Shown piece by piece: positions 47,904 through 60,200 of a stretch of DNA of 64,000 bases. Both the position numbers and the translations under genes were made by a program. This DNA is from Niebla homalea (Eukaryota; Ascomycota; Lecanoromycetes; Lecanorales; Ramalinaceae). Each line of letters begins with the position of its first letter. The first letter of the stretch is position 1. Location: NCBI GenBank assembly GCA_019925105.1, contig JAHGAU010000006.1, positions 1,798,001-1,862,000 on the forward strand, in the 5' to 3' direction. A model generated the notes under the pieces. The model was not told the origin of the DNA and made no database searches. It worked only from the letters and a program-made list of their open reading frames with translations.

Positions 47904-48077
47904 TATTATGGTTCCAAGTGGTTTTACTCCCATACTCGGCCTACTTGCCCCATAAGGATTAGCTCCCGGGGGGGTCTTAGCGTATATACCTTACTTACAT
48001 ATACCACCTGTATCATAGCAACCTCCATAGCTATTATTCATTCATTACTAGGACCTACCTACTCCAGTACCCTGACA
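47904..48077. repeat. Right LTR of element A
   Basis: Starts TATTATGGTTCC (mutated TGTCATGG) and ends CCCTGACA; same length as the left LTR. Confidence 0.85.
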
Positions 48078-48649
48078 TGGTAATAAAATAATTTTTAATA
48101 ATCTTATAAAATAGCTTTTTAATATTAATAAGGTATATATATTATTTAATAAATACAAAGGATAAAGTAAAAATAACCGGGTAAACCTTATATATAATAT
48201 ATTACTTAAAGTAAAAATTATTTTTTATATTATATAATAATTTTATATTTAATATAAAGTTAAAACGTAAATATTACGCCGTTTATAAATTAATTTAATT
48301 TATATCTTATCCGTCTTTAATATATTTATAATCCGGTATAATTATAATATACGTAAATATATAAATTAAAGTAAATTATTAATAATTTTCTTTTATTTAA
48401 ATCTCGAAATTTAATTAATTATTTAATTATTTTTAATAAAAATCTACTTTATAATATACTTAATATCGTCCGGGAGTAGAATAAAAATTAATTAATAAAC
48501 GGTATTTATAATTTAACTTTATATAATTAAGTTTTTAATATTATAAACGATTTCTATATTATTTAAGTAAATTATTATTTAGTTCTTTATTAATATAATA
48601 TATTACTGTTATAAAGCTTTAAGTATAATTATTATCTTAAAGACTGTGA

Positions 48650-49117
48650 GAGCCCTAGTAAAAGTATGGATAATATAAATGAATAATGATCTATCTAGGT
48701 ATATGGTGGTAAGCTATATATAGTAAGTGCGGGTGCCAAGCAATACGGAACCCCGTTCCGCGGTAAGTAAGGATCAGCTCTGCTAAATCCTTAATAATTT
48801 ATTATTCATAAAAAATATTTATACCCCATAAGCAATAATAATAATAATAAAAGTACATATTAAAAGGTTCCGGAGCCTTATATAAGCTTATCTCAACGCC
48901 GAGTATACGTAGGGGTAATGGTGTAAAAAGGTTATTGCTAAGAAGCGCATGGTAAAAGGTGAAAGGTAAAATAATTGACCCGGGTAATTATCATAATCGT
49001 ACTCGGGAAATAGTCGTGGATTTAAGTATTGCGATTAAGCTGAATCGCTTAAATCCGTGATTTCCGAGGTATTACCGGGTTAGGTATTAACGGGTTATCC
49101 GTAGTCGACTTATTAAT
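48650..49117. repeat. Fragment related to element B
   Basis: Starts near TGTGAGAGCCC and contains TGAATAATGATCTAT, shared with the element B LTR. At 49010-49060 it has the same CGTGGATTTAAG...CTTAAATCCGTG hairpin as the interior of element B (46177-46221). It looks like a diverged or partial copy of a related element. Confidence 0.5.
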
Positions 49118-49122
49118 ACTTA

Positions 49123-49468
49123 TATTAGCAGCTAGCGCCATCTCTGCGCCGGCGCCACAGTGGTACGCCATACTGCTGCGCCAAGGTAGGCCGTTAGGCC
49201 TTGGTAAAGGGCCTTGGCAAAGGGCCTTAATAACGGCCTTAGTATACGTTATTTATAAGCCGTAACTTAACAGGCATAAAACGGGGTAATTATTACCTTT
49301 ACCTTAAGTAAAGGTTATACCTTAATTCTTTTTAAGTTCCTTAAGAATTAATCTTATTACCAATTTATTTATTAAAGTAATACTTAAGTATCCAGATTAT
49401 AACGTTATATCTTTTATATTTACTTTTATTAATCCCGTTAACGTACCGTTAACGGAGTTAATTTAATA
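49123..49468. repeat. Left LTR of element C
   Basis: Begins TATTAGCAGCTAGCGCC and ends TTTAATA (mutated CTAACA-type end). It contains GCCGTTAGGCCTTGG repeats. Confidence 0.85.
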
Positions 49469-50525
49469 TTTTAATTTTTCTTTTTTATTAAGGAAAAGGT
49501 TTAACGTTACCGTTATAATAAATACTTAATTAACTTAATAAACCTTAAAATAAAAAGGCGATATTTACTTTTTAATTAAAAATCCCTTTATTATAATTAA
49601 GTAAATTAAAATAACGGAGCGTCGCCGTAATATTACGGCTTAATAAATTTAACTTCTAGAATTATAATTTAAAGTTAACTTACTTAAGGCTGAAAATCGT
49701 ACTTATTAAAAGTATATATTTAACCGTATTAATACATAATATAAAAGTTTATATTTTAAGACTCTTCCTTATATTAACTTTATTATTAAATTTTATACCG
49801 ATAGTATATTATTAACGGCTTTTATTCTGCCTTATAAAAGTAAATTCTTTTATCCGGAAAAGCTTAAGCTATATTAAAATTAATTTAAAAATAAATATTA
49901 AACATAATTTATTAACTTAAAAAAATAATTTATATTTTATTTTAAATACTTTTTTATTAAAAGAAAAAAGGTAATTTTTTATTTAAGGTTTATTTCTCGT
50001 AAAATCTTTAACCTATTAAATAAAGAAATTAATAAAAAAAATTATTAAGAGCTTAAGGATAAGCTTTTAAACTTAATATTTAATCCAAAAAACCGTTAAT
50101 TTATTTATTATAAGCGGTTTAAAAATATTAAATAATATTTTAATTAAAAAATAATATAATTTTATAATATTTTAAAGATTATAAAAAAGGATTTATTATT
50201 ATTATTAAATAAATTTTAAATTTATATATTTTTTATAAAGCTTTTATTAGAGCTTAAAATTAAAATCCTTATAATTAATAAAGTATTAAAAACCCGGAAC
50301 GATATCGTAACGGTAATAATTATATAAGAAAATAACCTAAAATATATTATTAATAATAATTAAAAAGTTAATAAGGGTAAATCCTTTAAAAATAGGGTAT
50401 TTAAACTTAATTCCGACGGCTTAAAGCCGGTATATATTTTTATTAAAATTAGTTTTTACGGTTAAAAGCGTAAAGTTATATTTAAAAACTTTAACGTTAA
50501 TTTTAAAGTAAATAAAAACGTTAAA

Positions 50526-53340
50526 TATTATATATATTACGGAAAGGGCCATTATATATCCGATTATTCTATTATTTTATAAAATAAAATCTTAATAATA
50601 AACGTAAAATCCTATAAAAAGATAATACGTTAAAAAATAATAAAGTTTTAACGACGTTTTAAGGTTAAAATTAATAAAGAAATAATTAAAAATATATCCG
50701 GCTTTTATTATTAAGGATTAAATAGGTTTTTAAGATAATCCTTAATTATTAAATATATTAATTAATATTAAAGCTTAAGTAAATTTAATTTTATAAGTAT
50801 ATACGGTTTAATAAAACTTATAATTAACCCTTACCGTCTTATTATAAATAGTTTTTTTTTAATAATAAGTAAATTTTTTATTATAACGTTTATTAATTAT
50901 AATATTATTTAATTAATAATTAAGGGTAATAAAAATAATATAAGATATTTTTTTATATTATTAATTAAGAAGGTTTAAATATAATCCTTAATTTATTAAT
51001 TTTACGTATTTTATAAATAACGATTAATCCGGCGGTAAATAAATAACGCTTTAAGGTTAATTCTTATAAATTATAAATTAATAACGTTTATAATTTCAGT
51101 TAAAATTTAATAGAAATTAATAAGGTCTTTATAATTATTTACGTAAATATAATAACGGAATACTTAAAAGTACTATAAATCCCTTAAAGTAATTTAACGT
51201 ATATAAATATAATAAAAAACTCTATTAATTAAAACGTTTTAAGGGAGTTAAGCGAATATATAAATGTTTTTTTTAATAATATAATTAATATTTTATTTAA
51301 ATTAAAATAAGGGGATTACGTTATTAATTTAAATAATAAGGAACTATTATATAATCTTTTATATAATTTATTTTAAATAAAGTTAACGGAGCTTTAACGG
51401 TATTTAAAGGATATTATAGCCTAAGGTTGGATTTATTATTTAACGTTATTTATAAGCGCTTTAATCCTTTTTATATTTAAGAAAAATAACGGTTTTTATC
51501 TTTATATTAATTATTATAAATTAAATATAATTATAATTAAAAATCGATACTTATTATTCTTAATTACCGAAATTTTTAACCGGTTAAATAACTTTAAATA
51601 ATATATTAAGTTAAACCTTAAGGATATTTATTATTAATTACGGATTAAGTCCGGTAATAAATAAAAGATAACGTTCCGTACGTATTATAGTTACTTTAAG
51701 TATTTCATTATATTATTTAAGTTAATTAACGCCCCGGCGATTTTTTAAACTTATATTAATTATACCTTTATTAATTTTATCGATATAATTTATATAATTT
51801 ACTTAAATAATATTTTAATATTTAATAAGAATCCGGCGGATTATTAACGTTATATTTAATAAATCCTTAAGCGATTTTATTAATTCTAGTTTTATATTAA
51901 CTTCGAAAAATATTAGTTTAATATTATTTAAGTAGAATTCTTAAGGTTTATCGTTTCTATTAAAGGGATTTAAATAGATTAAAAGTATATTTAAATTATT
52001 AAAGATTAATTTACCCTAAAAACTTACCGGGAAATATAAGTCTTTTTAAATTTTATAAATTTTTATTATTATTTTATTTATAAATATTTAAGGATAATTA
52101 AGCCCTTAATTAATCTACTTAAAAACAATAAAAAAGGGAAAAAGGTTAACCCGTTAAAGTAGAATAATATAATAAATATAACGTTCCGCCGGCTTTACGA
52201 GGTATTTATTAACGTATTATTACTCCGTTATTTTAACCTAGAACGGGGGGTATAAATAGAAACTAATATATTTAATTTTACTATTATAAGTATTTTATCT
52301 TAATAATTTAAGAAAAGTTATTAACGTTTAATTACATATTAATCCAGAAAAATAATTTTTATTAAATAAAATTATAAAACGTATAATTAAAAGCTTTTTA
52401 TTATCGTTATAATATTTAATTAATAACGGTATTATTTAAAAAAGAGTTTTAAAGCTAATTAAGTATAAATAAATTATAATAATTTTTAAAGGTTTATAAA
52501 ACAATTAACGTTAAGCCCGTATCAAGTTAAATAAGCCTTAAAACTTATTAATTATAATTTTAAAGTATTTTATTATTAAGGTAAAATAAACTTTATTAAT
52601 CCTTTATTAAAACGTTTAAATTATAAAGGAGTTTTATTTTTTAATATTACCTTATTATTTACCTTATAAAATAAGTTTATACTTTAATCCGATAAATCGG
52701 CGGAGTATTAACGGATAACGGTTATTAATTATTAACTATTATTTACTTTAAAAAATATTTAAATTATTATCTTATAAAAAGAGATTTAATAGCTATTTAA
52801 AAAGTTTTATAAAAAAATCTAAATTAATTAAATTACTTATTAAGGATTTATAGGTTGATAATATATTTATATATAAGATTAAGGACGATAACGTAGCGTT
52901 AACGTATTTTTATTAAGGTCGTAATAATACTTAAAAACTTAATTTTAATAACTTTATAACTTATAAATACCATATATATATCCCCCGGGATAAAGCGGTT
53001 AAAGAAGAGTTAATTAATAAGTATTATAATAAACCGTTAACGGGCTACTTTAGAACCGAAAAGACTTATAAACTTTTAACCCGTAAATATTATTAAAACG
53101 GCTTAAAAATTTAAATTAATAATTATATTAAAATATATAATACTTATTAAAGGATAAAGATATTACGTTACCGCCCTTATAATAAACTTATTTTATTCCC
53201 TTAACCGGCCGTACCCTAAAAAGAACTTAATATAAACTTTATTACCGGCTTATTTATAAGTAAAATTAAAAATAACGTTTATAATTTAATTTTAATAATT
53301 ATAAATAAATATATAAAGATATATAGATACCTCCCCGTTA
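50526..53340 (+). pseudogene. Decayed gag-pol of element C
   Basis: Translated remnants keep family landmarks. At 50529-50567 YIYYGKGHYISDY has the spacing of a CCHC zinc knuckle with Cys codons turned to Tyr (TGY to TAY). At 51725-51811 LINAPAIF and YLNNILIF correspond to the LTNAPATF and YLDDILIY motifs of Ty3/gypsy reverse transcriptase; both catalytic Asp codons read AAT. At about 53030-53110 a KTYKLLTRKYY segment matches the integrase zinc-binding region, and at about 53235 NFITGL matches DFITGL of the integrase core. The changes are G-to-A on this strand, as RIP produces. Confidence 0.75.
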
Positions 53341-56300
53341 TAAAATAAATCAATATTATTATATTAACGGACCTTTTCTTTAAAGAAATTATATTACGGT
53401 ATAATATACCGGTTAAAATTATAATTAATTAAGGGTTTTTATTTATTAATAAATTTTAAGATTTAATATATTATTATATAAAGATAAAATATAAATTAAA
53501 TACCGCTTTTTATTTATAAATGGATAATTAAATAGAACATTAAAATTAAAACCTTAAATAATATTTAAGGATTTTTATTATTTCCGAGTAAATAAATTAA
53601 ATAAAATTATTCTTTTTAATTAAATTTATTTATATAAACTCAGAATATTTAACTTTAAATTATAGCCCCTTTATAACGATATATAATTATAATTTAAATA
53701 TTTATTTTAAACTTAAAGATAAGCTTATAAAAAAGGAAATACTTATAATAAAAGATAAAGTTAAAATATTATATAAAATGCAATTAATATTAATAAATTA
53801 ATAACGCTATATTATTAAATTAACTTAAAAAATATATAATAAAAAATATAAGTTAAAATTATATAACGTTAATAATTTAATAATATTAAATATTAAAAAC
53901 CTTAAATTAAAGTAATTAAATAAAAAGCTTATACCCCGATTTATAAAACCTTTTAAAATTAATAATAAAATTAAAATATAAATATATTACTTATTTCTCC
54001 TTATTACTTATTAAATCCATCTTATTATTTATATTTCTCTTTTAAAGCTTTATTATACTCATATTAATAATTAAATAACAGAGGTTATAATATAAGTATT
54101 TAAATTAATTAATAATAAAAAGGAATAAATAATTAAAGAAATTATTAATAAAATTAAAAGTAAAAAGGGCGTTTAATATTAAATTAAATAAGTTAATTAA
54201 AACTTTAAATATAATTAATAAGTACCGGAAACGGACTTAAAGTACTCTTAGGAATTACGGAAATAATATAATAAGATAATACGGAATAAAAAGAAACGTA
54301 AATAAGGTTATAACGTTATAACGGTAAAAGTTATATATATAGTTAATAGCTATATATATAATTAATATTATAATTATTTAACCTTTATATATTATTCTCC
54401 CGTAAGATTATTAAAGTCTAAGCTTTAATTAATAACTTTACTTATTATAGGTATTACGCGCGCAGATAAGCCGGCGTTACGGAAATAACTATCTTTATTA
54501 TAATATTATATTTAATAAAAGTGGCTTTAGTAATAACTGTGATAATATTAAAAAAGGCGAAAAAACATAAGCGTTAAATTATAAATGCTTAACGCGTTAT
54601 TAAGGAGATATTAAGTGGATAAAGTTATTTAAAATAATAAAAGATTAATAAGTATATTTATTAAATTTACGTTAACGTATTAATAACTTATAATATTATC
54701 CGTTTTATTACTTTTTAATAATATATAAATTATAAGCGTTTAACGCTTAACGTTATTAACTTTAACGCTTAACGTTAAACTTTAATAATATTAACGTATA
54801 AAAATAAAAGAATAATTTATAACTCCGCGTTAATATAAGCCCGCTCCCCCTATAAATAGGTTAATGAAATTAAGAATAAGTATAAAAATATTATATTTTC
54901 TTTATCCTTTTCTTCCTTTTTCTTTTTATTTTCCTTTCCGCTTTAATTAAAGGTTTCTTTTTAATGTTATTTACCGGAAAGGCTTTTTAATTCGATTTTA
55001 AGGTATTATTCTTAGAAATTAAAGTTGATTTTTCCAATAACGCCGTTGAAAAAAGTATAACTTTTTCTTCCTTTTCTTTAAATAAGCTAAAGCCCGTATT
55101 TCCCTTTTCCTTTTTATTTTTTAAGTTACCGGATATTATAAGCTCGGAATTTATTCTTTTTATTTTAAATATAAAGTCGGGAAATAAAAAGTAACTCCCC
55201 GATGGAGTTAATTCTTATAAAAAGCCCGGATTCCCTATATTAAGCCGATTTAACTATTAAACGTTAACGTTATTATTTCGTTATTAAATTATAATTTATT
55301 TATTTATTCTTTAAACCGGATAACCTTTTTTTTTACCGCTTTAACGTAAACAATAAATACCTTTTTCTTAATTTAAAAAACCAATATTTTCTTTTTAACT
55401 TTTAAAATAACGTAATAAAATATATATTCCGCCTAACCAATAATAATTAACGTTTAAATAATATTTAACCGGAAAACTTTAAAATTCCGAAGGATTTTAT
55501 TATACTTTTTTATATACCGGGCTTACGCTTTAATAAATTGTATACCGATTAACCGATATTTATATATTTATTAAATTACCCGAGGCTATAATTAATCCGG
55601 GAATTATATATATATTAAAGTAATAACGGTCCAATAATATTAAGGATACTTATAGGAAGGTAACGGGAAGGATATCGTTTATTACGATATTTATAATAAA
55701 GTAAAAGGCCCCGTTAATATAAAAGTTTATTTTATAAGAAGTAAATTAAGTAAAACGTTATTATATATATTATTAATATTATATTTATATTTACGTTAAT
55801 AAAACGTTATTATATATACGTCATATTACTTAAAGATTAAAATAAATTTATATATCTTATTAATAAATAAAAATAAATAAATTATTAACGTAAATAAAAC
55901 GTTTATATAACGTTAACGTTATTTATTATAATAATAATATAAATAACGAAGGTATATAATTATACGTATATTAACTTATAAATACTTATATAGACCCTTA
56001 ATATATTATATTTATAAAAACGATTAAGATTATTAAGGAGAAAAAGAAAAATTTAAAATAAAATAAAGGTTTTATTATAATTATACGCCGTTTTTACGAT
56101 AATATTTATCTTTATTATAGCGTAATAAATTAATAATAAAGTCCTAGGCAATTATTAATTAATACCGTAAAGACTATTTTTTTATTTACTTTTTTTTATT
56201 AAGTTTTATAAAAAGGTTTTTAATAAGCTTTATAAGTTACGTTAATTATTTATTAACGTAAAATACCTTTATTATATTATTATTAAATAGATATTGTTAT

Positions 56301-56453
56301 ATTTATATATATATTTAAGGACTCTTTTTTTATCTTTTTTTATTAAGTTTAATAATAAGTTTTTAATAAACCTTATACTTAGCCGGTTCTATATTAGTTT
56401 CTTAAATATATTTTTTTATACCCTAAAGATTAACGTATAAAAAGGGAGATAAT

Positions 56454-56812
56454 TATTAATAGTTAATACTATTTCTGCGCCGGCGTTATAATAATACGTT
56501 ATACTATTACGCCAAGGTAGGCCGTTAGGCCTTGGCAAAGGGCCTTAATAAAAGGCCTTGGCAAAGGGCCTTAATAACGGCCTTAATATACGTTATTTAT
56601 AAGCCATAGCTTAATAGGCGTAAAGCGGGGTAGTTATTACCTTTACCTTAAGTAAAGGCTATATTTTAATTTTTTTTAAGTTCCTTAAGAATTAATCTTA
56701 TTACCAATTTATTTATTAAAGTAATACTTCAGTATCCAGACCGTAACGTTACGTCTTCTACACCTACCTTTATTAGTCCCGCCGGCGTGCCGCCAGCGGA
56801 GTCAGTCTAATA
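56454..56812. repeat. Right LTR of element C
   Basis: Begins TATTAATAGTTAATACT, the more mutated counterpart of the left LTR, and ends TCTAATA. It has one extra GGCCTT-type repeat unit. Confidence 0.85.
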
Positions 56813-57017
56813 ACTTATAATAATAAACTTCTTAAAGGTATTAATATAATATATTATAGGAAAGGAATTTATTAAAGTAAATACAGTATTAATTCGTAAT
56901 TATTAAGTATAATTTATATAATAATTAAATAGAATATTGTTTATTTATAAATACGAATATTATATTTTCTATTAAAGTAAGTATTTTAAATAATATAAGT
57001 ATTATAGGTGAAGGTAA

Positions 57018-57224
57018 ATGGCGACGAACAAAGGGACCCCAGAGGTCCAAAACGATACGTATATACATAGCTTTAATAATAGTAAGGGAAGTATATTAAG
57101 TACGATAAGTGGAAATAACGTAATGGTCGAAAATAAGGTGGTAAACGGGCAAATAGCCTATATTAATAGAAACGGTAATAACGCGTACGGGCAATATAAT
57201 AATAATAAACCGAATAACGCTTAA
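57018..57224 (+). pseudogene. Surviving open start of LINE ORF1
   Basis: The 68-codon frame is Asn-rich (GQYNNNKPNNA near its end) and is the only notable open frame in the AT-rich block. Similar amino-acid composition continues past its stop, so it is the 5' remnant of a longer ORF1 and not an independent gene. Confidence 0.6.
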
Positions 57225-60200
57225 AATAAATAAAAGAATTAAGGTTAATAAAATACGCATATTAAAACGCGTAAAACGTATAATAATAATACGGAAGTAA
57301 TAAGTAAATAAAGGGGTAAAAAAACCGGTATAATATTAATAATAAAGGGTATAAACGGAAGGAAAAGGCGGGAAAACCACGGTAAAAATACTATTAAGGG
57401 TACATAAAAAAGAAATAAAGCTAATAAGGAAAATAAAACCTTAAAAGATTAAAAATAAATAGCGGAAACAATATATTATCCGGTAAATAAAAATAAAAAG
57501 GCAATAAAGAAAACGGTAAAAACCTTAAAAGGACTCTTTACGGTAAAGTAAAAGGATATTATATTAAAGACTTAACCGATATTATAAATTAAATTAAAAA
57601 GGATAAAAGACTTTTATATAAAAATAAGGATAAAATTAAGGGAAACAAAGCGTTTATAAAGCTTTTAAAAAACGAAAATAAAATCGTTAATAAGGGATAA
57701 AAATAACAGCTTAAGGTTAAAAGTATAAAACGAGGATATAAAAACAATAACCCTTTAAGCGAAAGAAAGCTAGGCGATAAAAGTAATAAAAAGGGTACCC
57801 ATAATAAAAAATAAAAGGATAATAAAGGAAAAGGTAGTTATATTAAAGAAAATAAGGATAATAACGGTCCGCCTATTTAATAATAAGGAGAAGAACGCGG
57901 TTTTAAAAGTAAATTTATTATAATTAATAAAGGCTTTTAAGGTAACGATAGAATTATTAATAAAATAAATTATTACGATATATAAGCTATAAAGTAAAAA
58001 TATTTTTTTTAATATAACGTTATTAAAAGTAAAAGAAAGCTTAAAGAAATTTAAGGCTTAAGTTAATAAAAGAAAATATAAATCAGTTAAAGTTTTAAGG
58101 TAATCGTTTATCGTTATAATAAATAAAATATATTTATTACGTTTTATAAAAACCAAAAAAGAAATTACGTTAAAAAATAGAAAAAAAAAGAATATAATTT
58201 TTTATTTAAGGCTTAAGATTATTAATTATAGGCTTTTTTTAATAACGAAAAAACTTAACTTTTTAAAATATATAAAAAGATATTTTACCGTTATATTAAA
58301 CGTAACGTTAATAAAGATATATAACGATATCTTAAATAAAAAGATTATTAAAAGGGGATCGTTTAAAATAATTTAATTATAAAATAAAACGGCGGATAGT
58401 TATTAATATTTTAAATATTAAAACTATAAATATATTATTATAAAATATTTTAATATTATAAAATATACGGTTTACGGTAAGGGTTATAATACTTATAAAT
58501 ATATAAAATTAATAATTAAGGGGCTTATAAAGGACGCGCTTAAATATATTATATATAATAAGGAGGGATACCCAATATAGGATTCTAGGTATATAATAAG
58601 AATTAAGGAGATTAAACGTAAGGAGACCTAAATAGCTATAAAAATCTAACGGTATAGTACGTACGGAACTAATCCAATAAGTTAATTAAAGGTAACCTTA
58701 AAACGCGAACTTAATTAATTAAATAATAAAGGGTAAATAACGGTAATAAATAAGGTAAAGAAAAGGAAGCTCCTTATAATCTTAACCTTAAAAGCTGGCC
58801 GTTTTATATCTTTAATAATAACCAGGAAAATATTAAGTTGAAAAGTACTTAACTTTAATAAAAAGTCCGTAACTTAAATAAATATAAATAAGGGAGCCTT
58901 TATAAAGGTTAATATATAATATATTAATATTTCTAAGAATAATATAATATAATATTTATAATAAGGGAATTAAAATAATAATATTAATATTTAAATCTAA
59001 AGAAGTTAAAAATATTAATATTATAATAATATAGGAACCATTATATAACCCGTATAAATATTATTTATTAACCCGGGGAAAGGGTTTTACTTAACCTTTA
59101 AGGGGAATAAGATAATTAAAATATACTTCTTTATAAATAAGTGGCTTAATATAAATAATTAAAATATTACTTATTATAATAGAAACCTTTATATACTTTA
59201 TATTATAAAAAAAAGGATTTAAAAAGCGACCTTAATATTTATAATATATATAATCCGCTATTAATTAATAAGGAGGGATTATTTATAATATTATTATTTA
59301 AAGAGGTCTTAATTATTTTAAGTAAATATATATTATTTAAAAACTTTAATTTATATTATTATATATAAAATAAAAAAAGATATATAATAAATTACGTTAA
59401 ATTAAATAACTTATTAATAATTACCGCTTAAATTAATTTTTCATTATTAATATTATAAAAAACTATTATATAAAAAAGTTATAAATTTAAAATAATAATT
59501 AATTTAACCTTTAATACGGAAGGGGTTGCCGGTACGGTTATAATATATAAATTATGAAAGGACTTAAAATATAGCTTAAATTATATACCGATATAGATAA
59601 CCCTAAATTAAACCGTTAATACGACCCTATTATTACCAGTAAGGAAAACGTAGAAAACGGTTAAGGTAATAAAGGTTTATATAAAAACGGAAAAAATAAT
59701 AATATAGTTTACGGACCTCCTTTAATTAAATAATAAAGATTAAATCGATTTCTTTATAAAGTAAATAATAAAAATATTAAATAAAATAATTAATAAGATA
59801 ATCTTAATAATAAAACCCTTTTAAAAAATTAAAACCTATTAAAATAAAAAGTATATAACCGTAACCGTAAAGGTAAAAAGGTTAATAAAGTAAATTTCTA
59901 AGTATAAAAATTAGGAAATACTTAATTAATTAAAAGTTACTTAAGAAGAAAAAAAGAAGATTATTAAGAAAATTAAATAAATATACTTTTAATTTATAAT
60001 ATATAACTTAATAATTTTATTTTATAATATTTAAAAGTTAATAAAATATAATAAAGAATAAAGTAAGAAATCAAAGTTTATCCTTAAATTCCTGTTTTTA
60101 TAGAAACCCGATAATATATTAATTAATACCTTTAACGGTAAAATTAAGGCCCTTAAAAAAGTATTTTTCCCCCCTTTATTAAAAACTAACTTAAACGATA

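Larger units (their letters stand above)
44318..48077. mobile_element. LTR retrotransposon A (RIP-degraded, hosts nested element B)
   Basis: LTRs of equal length (174 bp) lie at 44318-44491 and 47904-48077 in direct orientation, with TGTCA...TGACA ends where not mutated. The flanking 5-bp target duplication is CGGTA (44313-44317) and TGGTA (48078-48082), differing by one C-to-T. Removing nested element B and its duplication leaves about 2.3 kb, short for an autonomous element. No protein motif could be read in its interior. LTR differences are C/T and G/A, as expected from RIP. Confidence 0.85.
49123..56812 (+). mobile_element. Ty3/gypsy-type LTR retrotransposon C (full length, RIP-killed)
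   Basis: LTRs at 49123-49468 (346 bp) and 56454-56812 (359 bp; 13 bp longer by an extra piece of a GGCCTT repeat) are flanked by an exact 5-bp duplication ACTTA (49118-49122, 56813-56817). The element is 7.69 kb. In order on the plus strand there are a Gag zinc-knuckle relic (about 50,529), a reverse transcriptase relic (about 51,730-51,811), an integrase zinc-binding and core relic (53,030-53,340) and a purine-rich tract (AAAAAGGGAGATAA) just before the right LTR. RT before integrase is the Ty3/gypsy order. Every frame is riddled with stops. About 2 kb between integrase and the right LTR is unexplained. Confidence 0.85.

Noticed and set aside
57018..57224. 68-codon open frame as a small secreted effector-type gene in the AT-rich block
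   Set aside because: It has no signal peptide or cysteine pairs, is Asn-rich, and its composition continues into a LINE ORF1 remnant.
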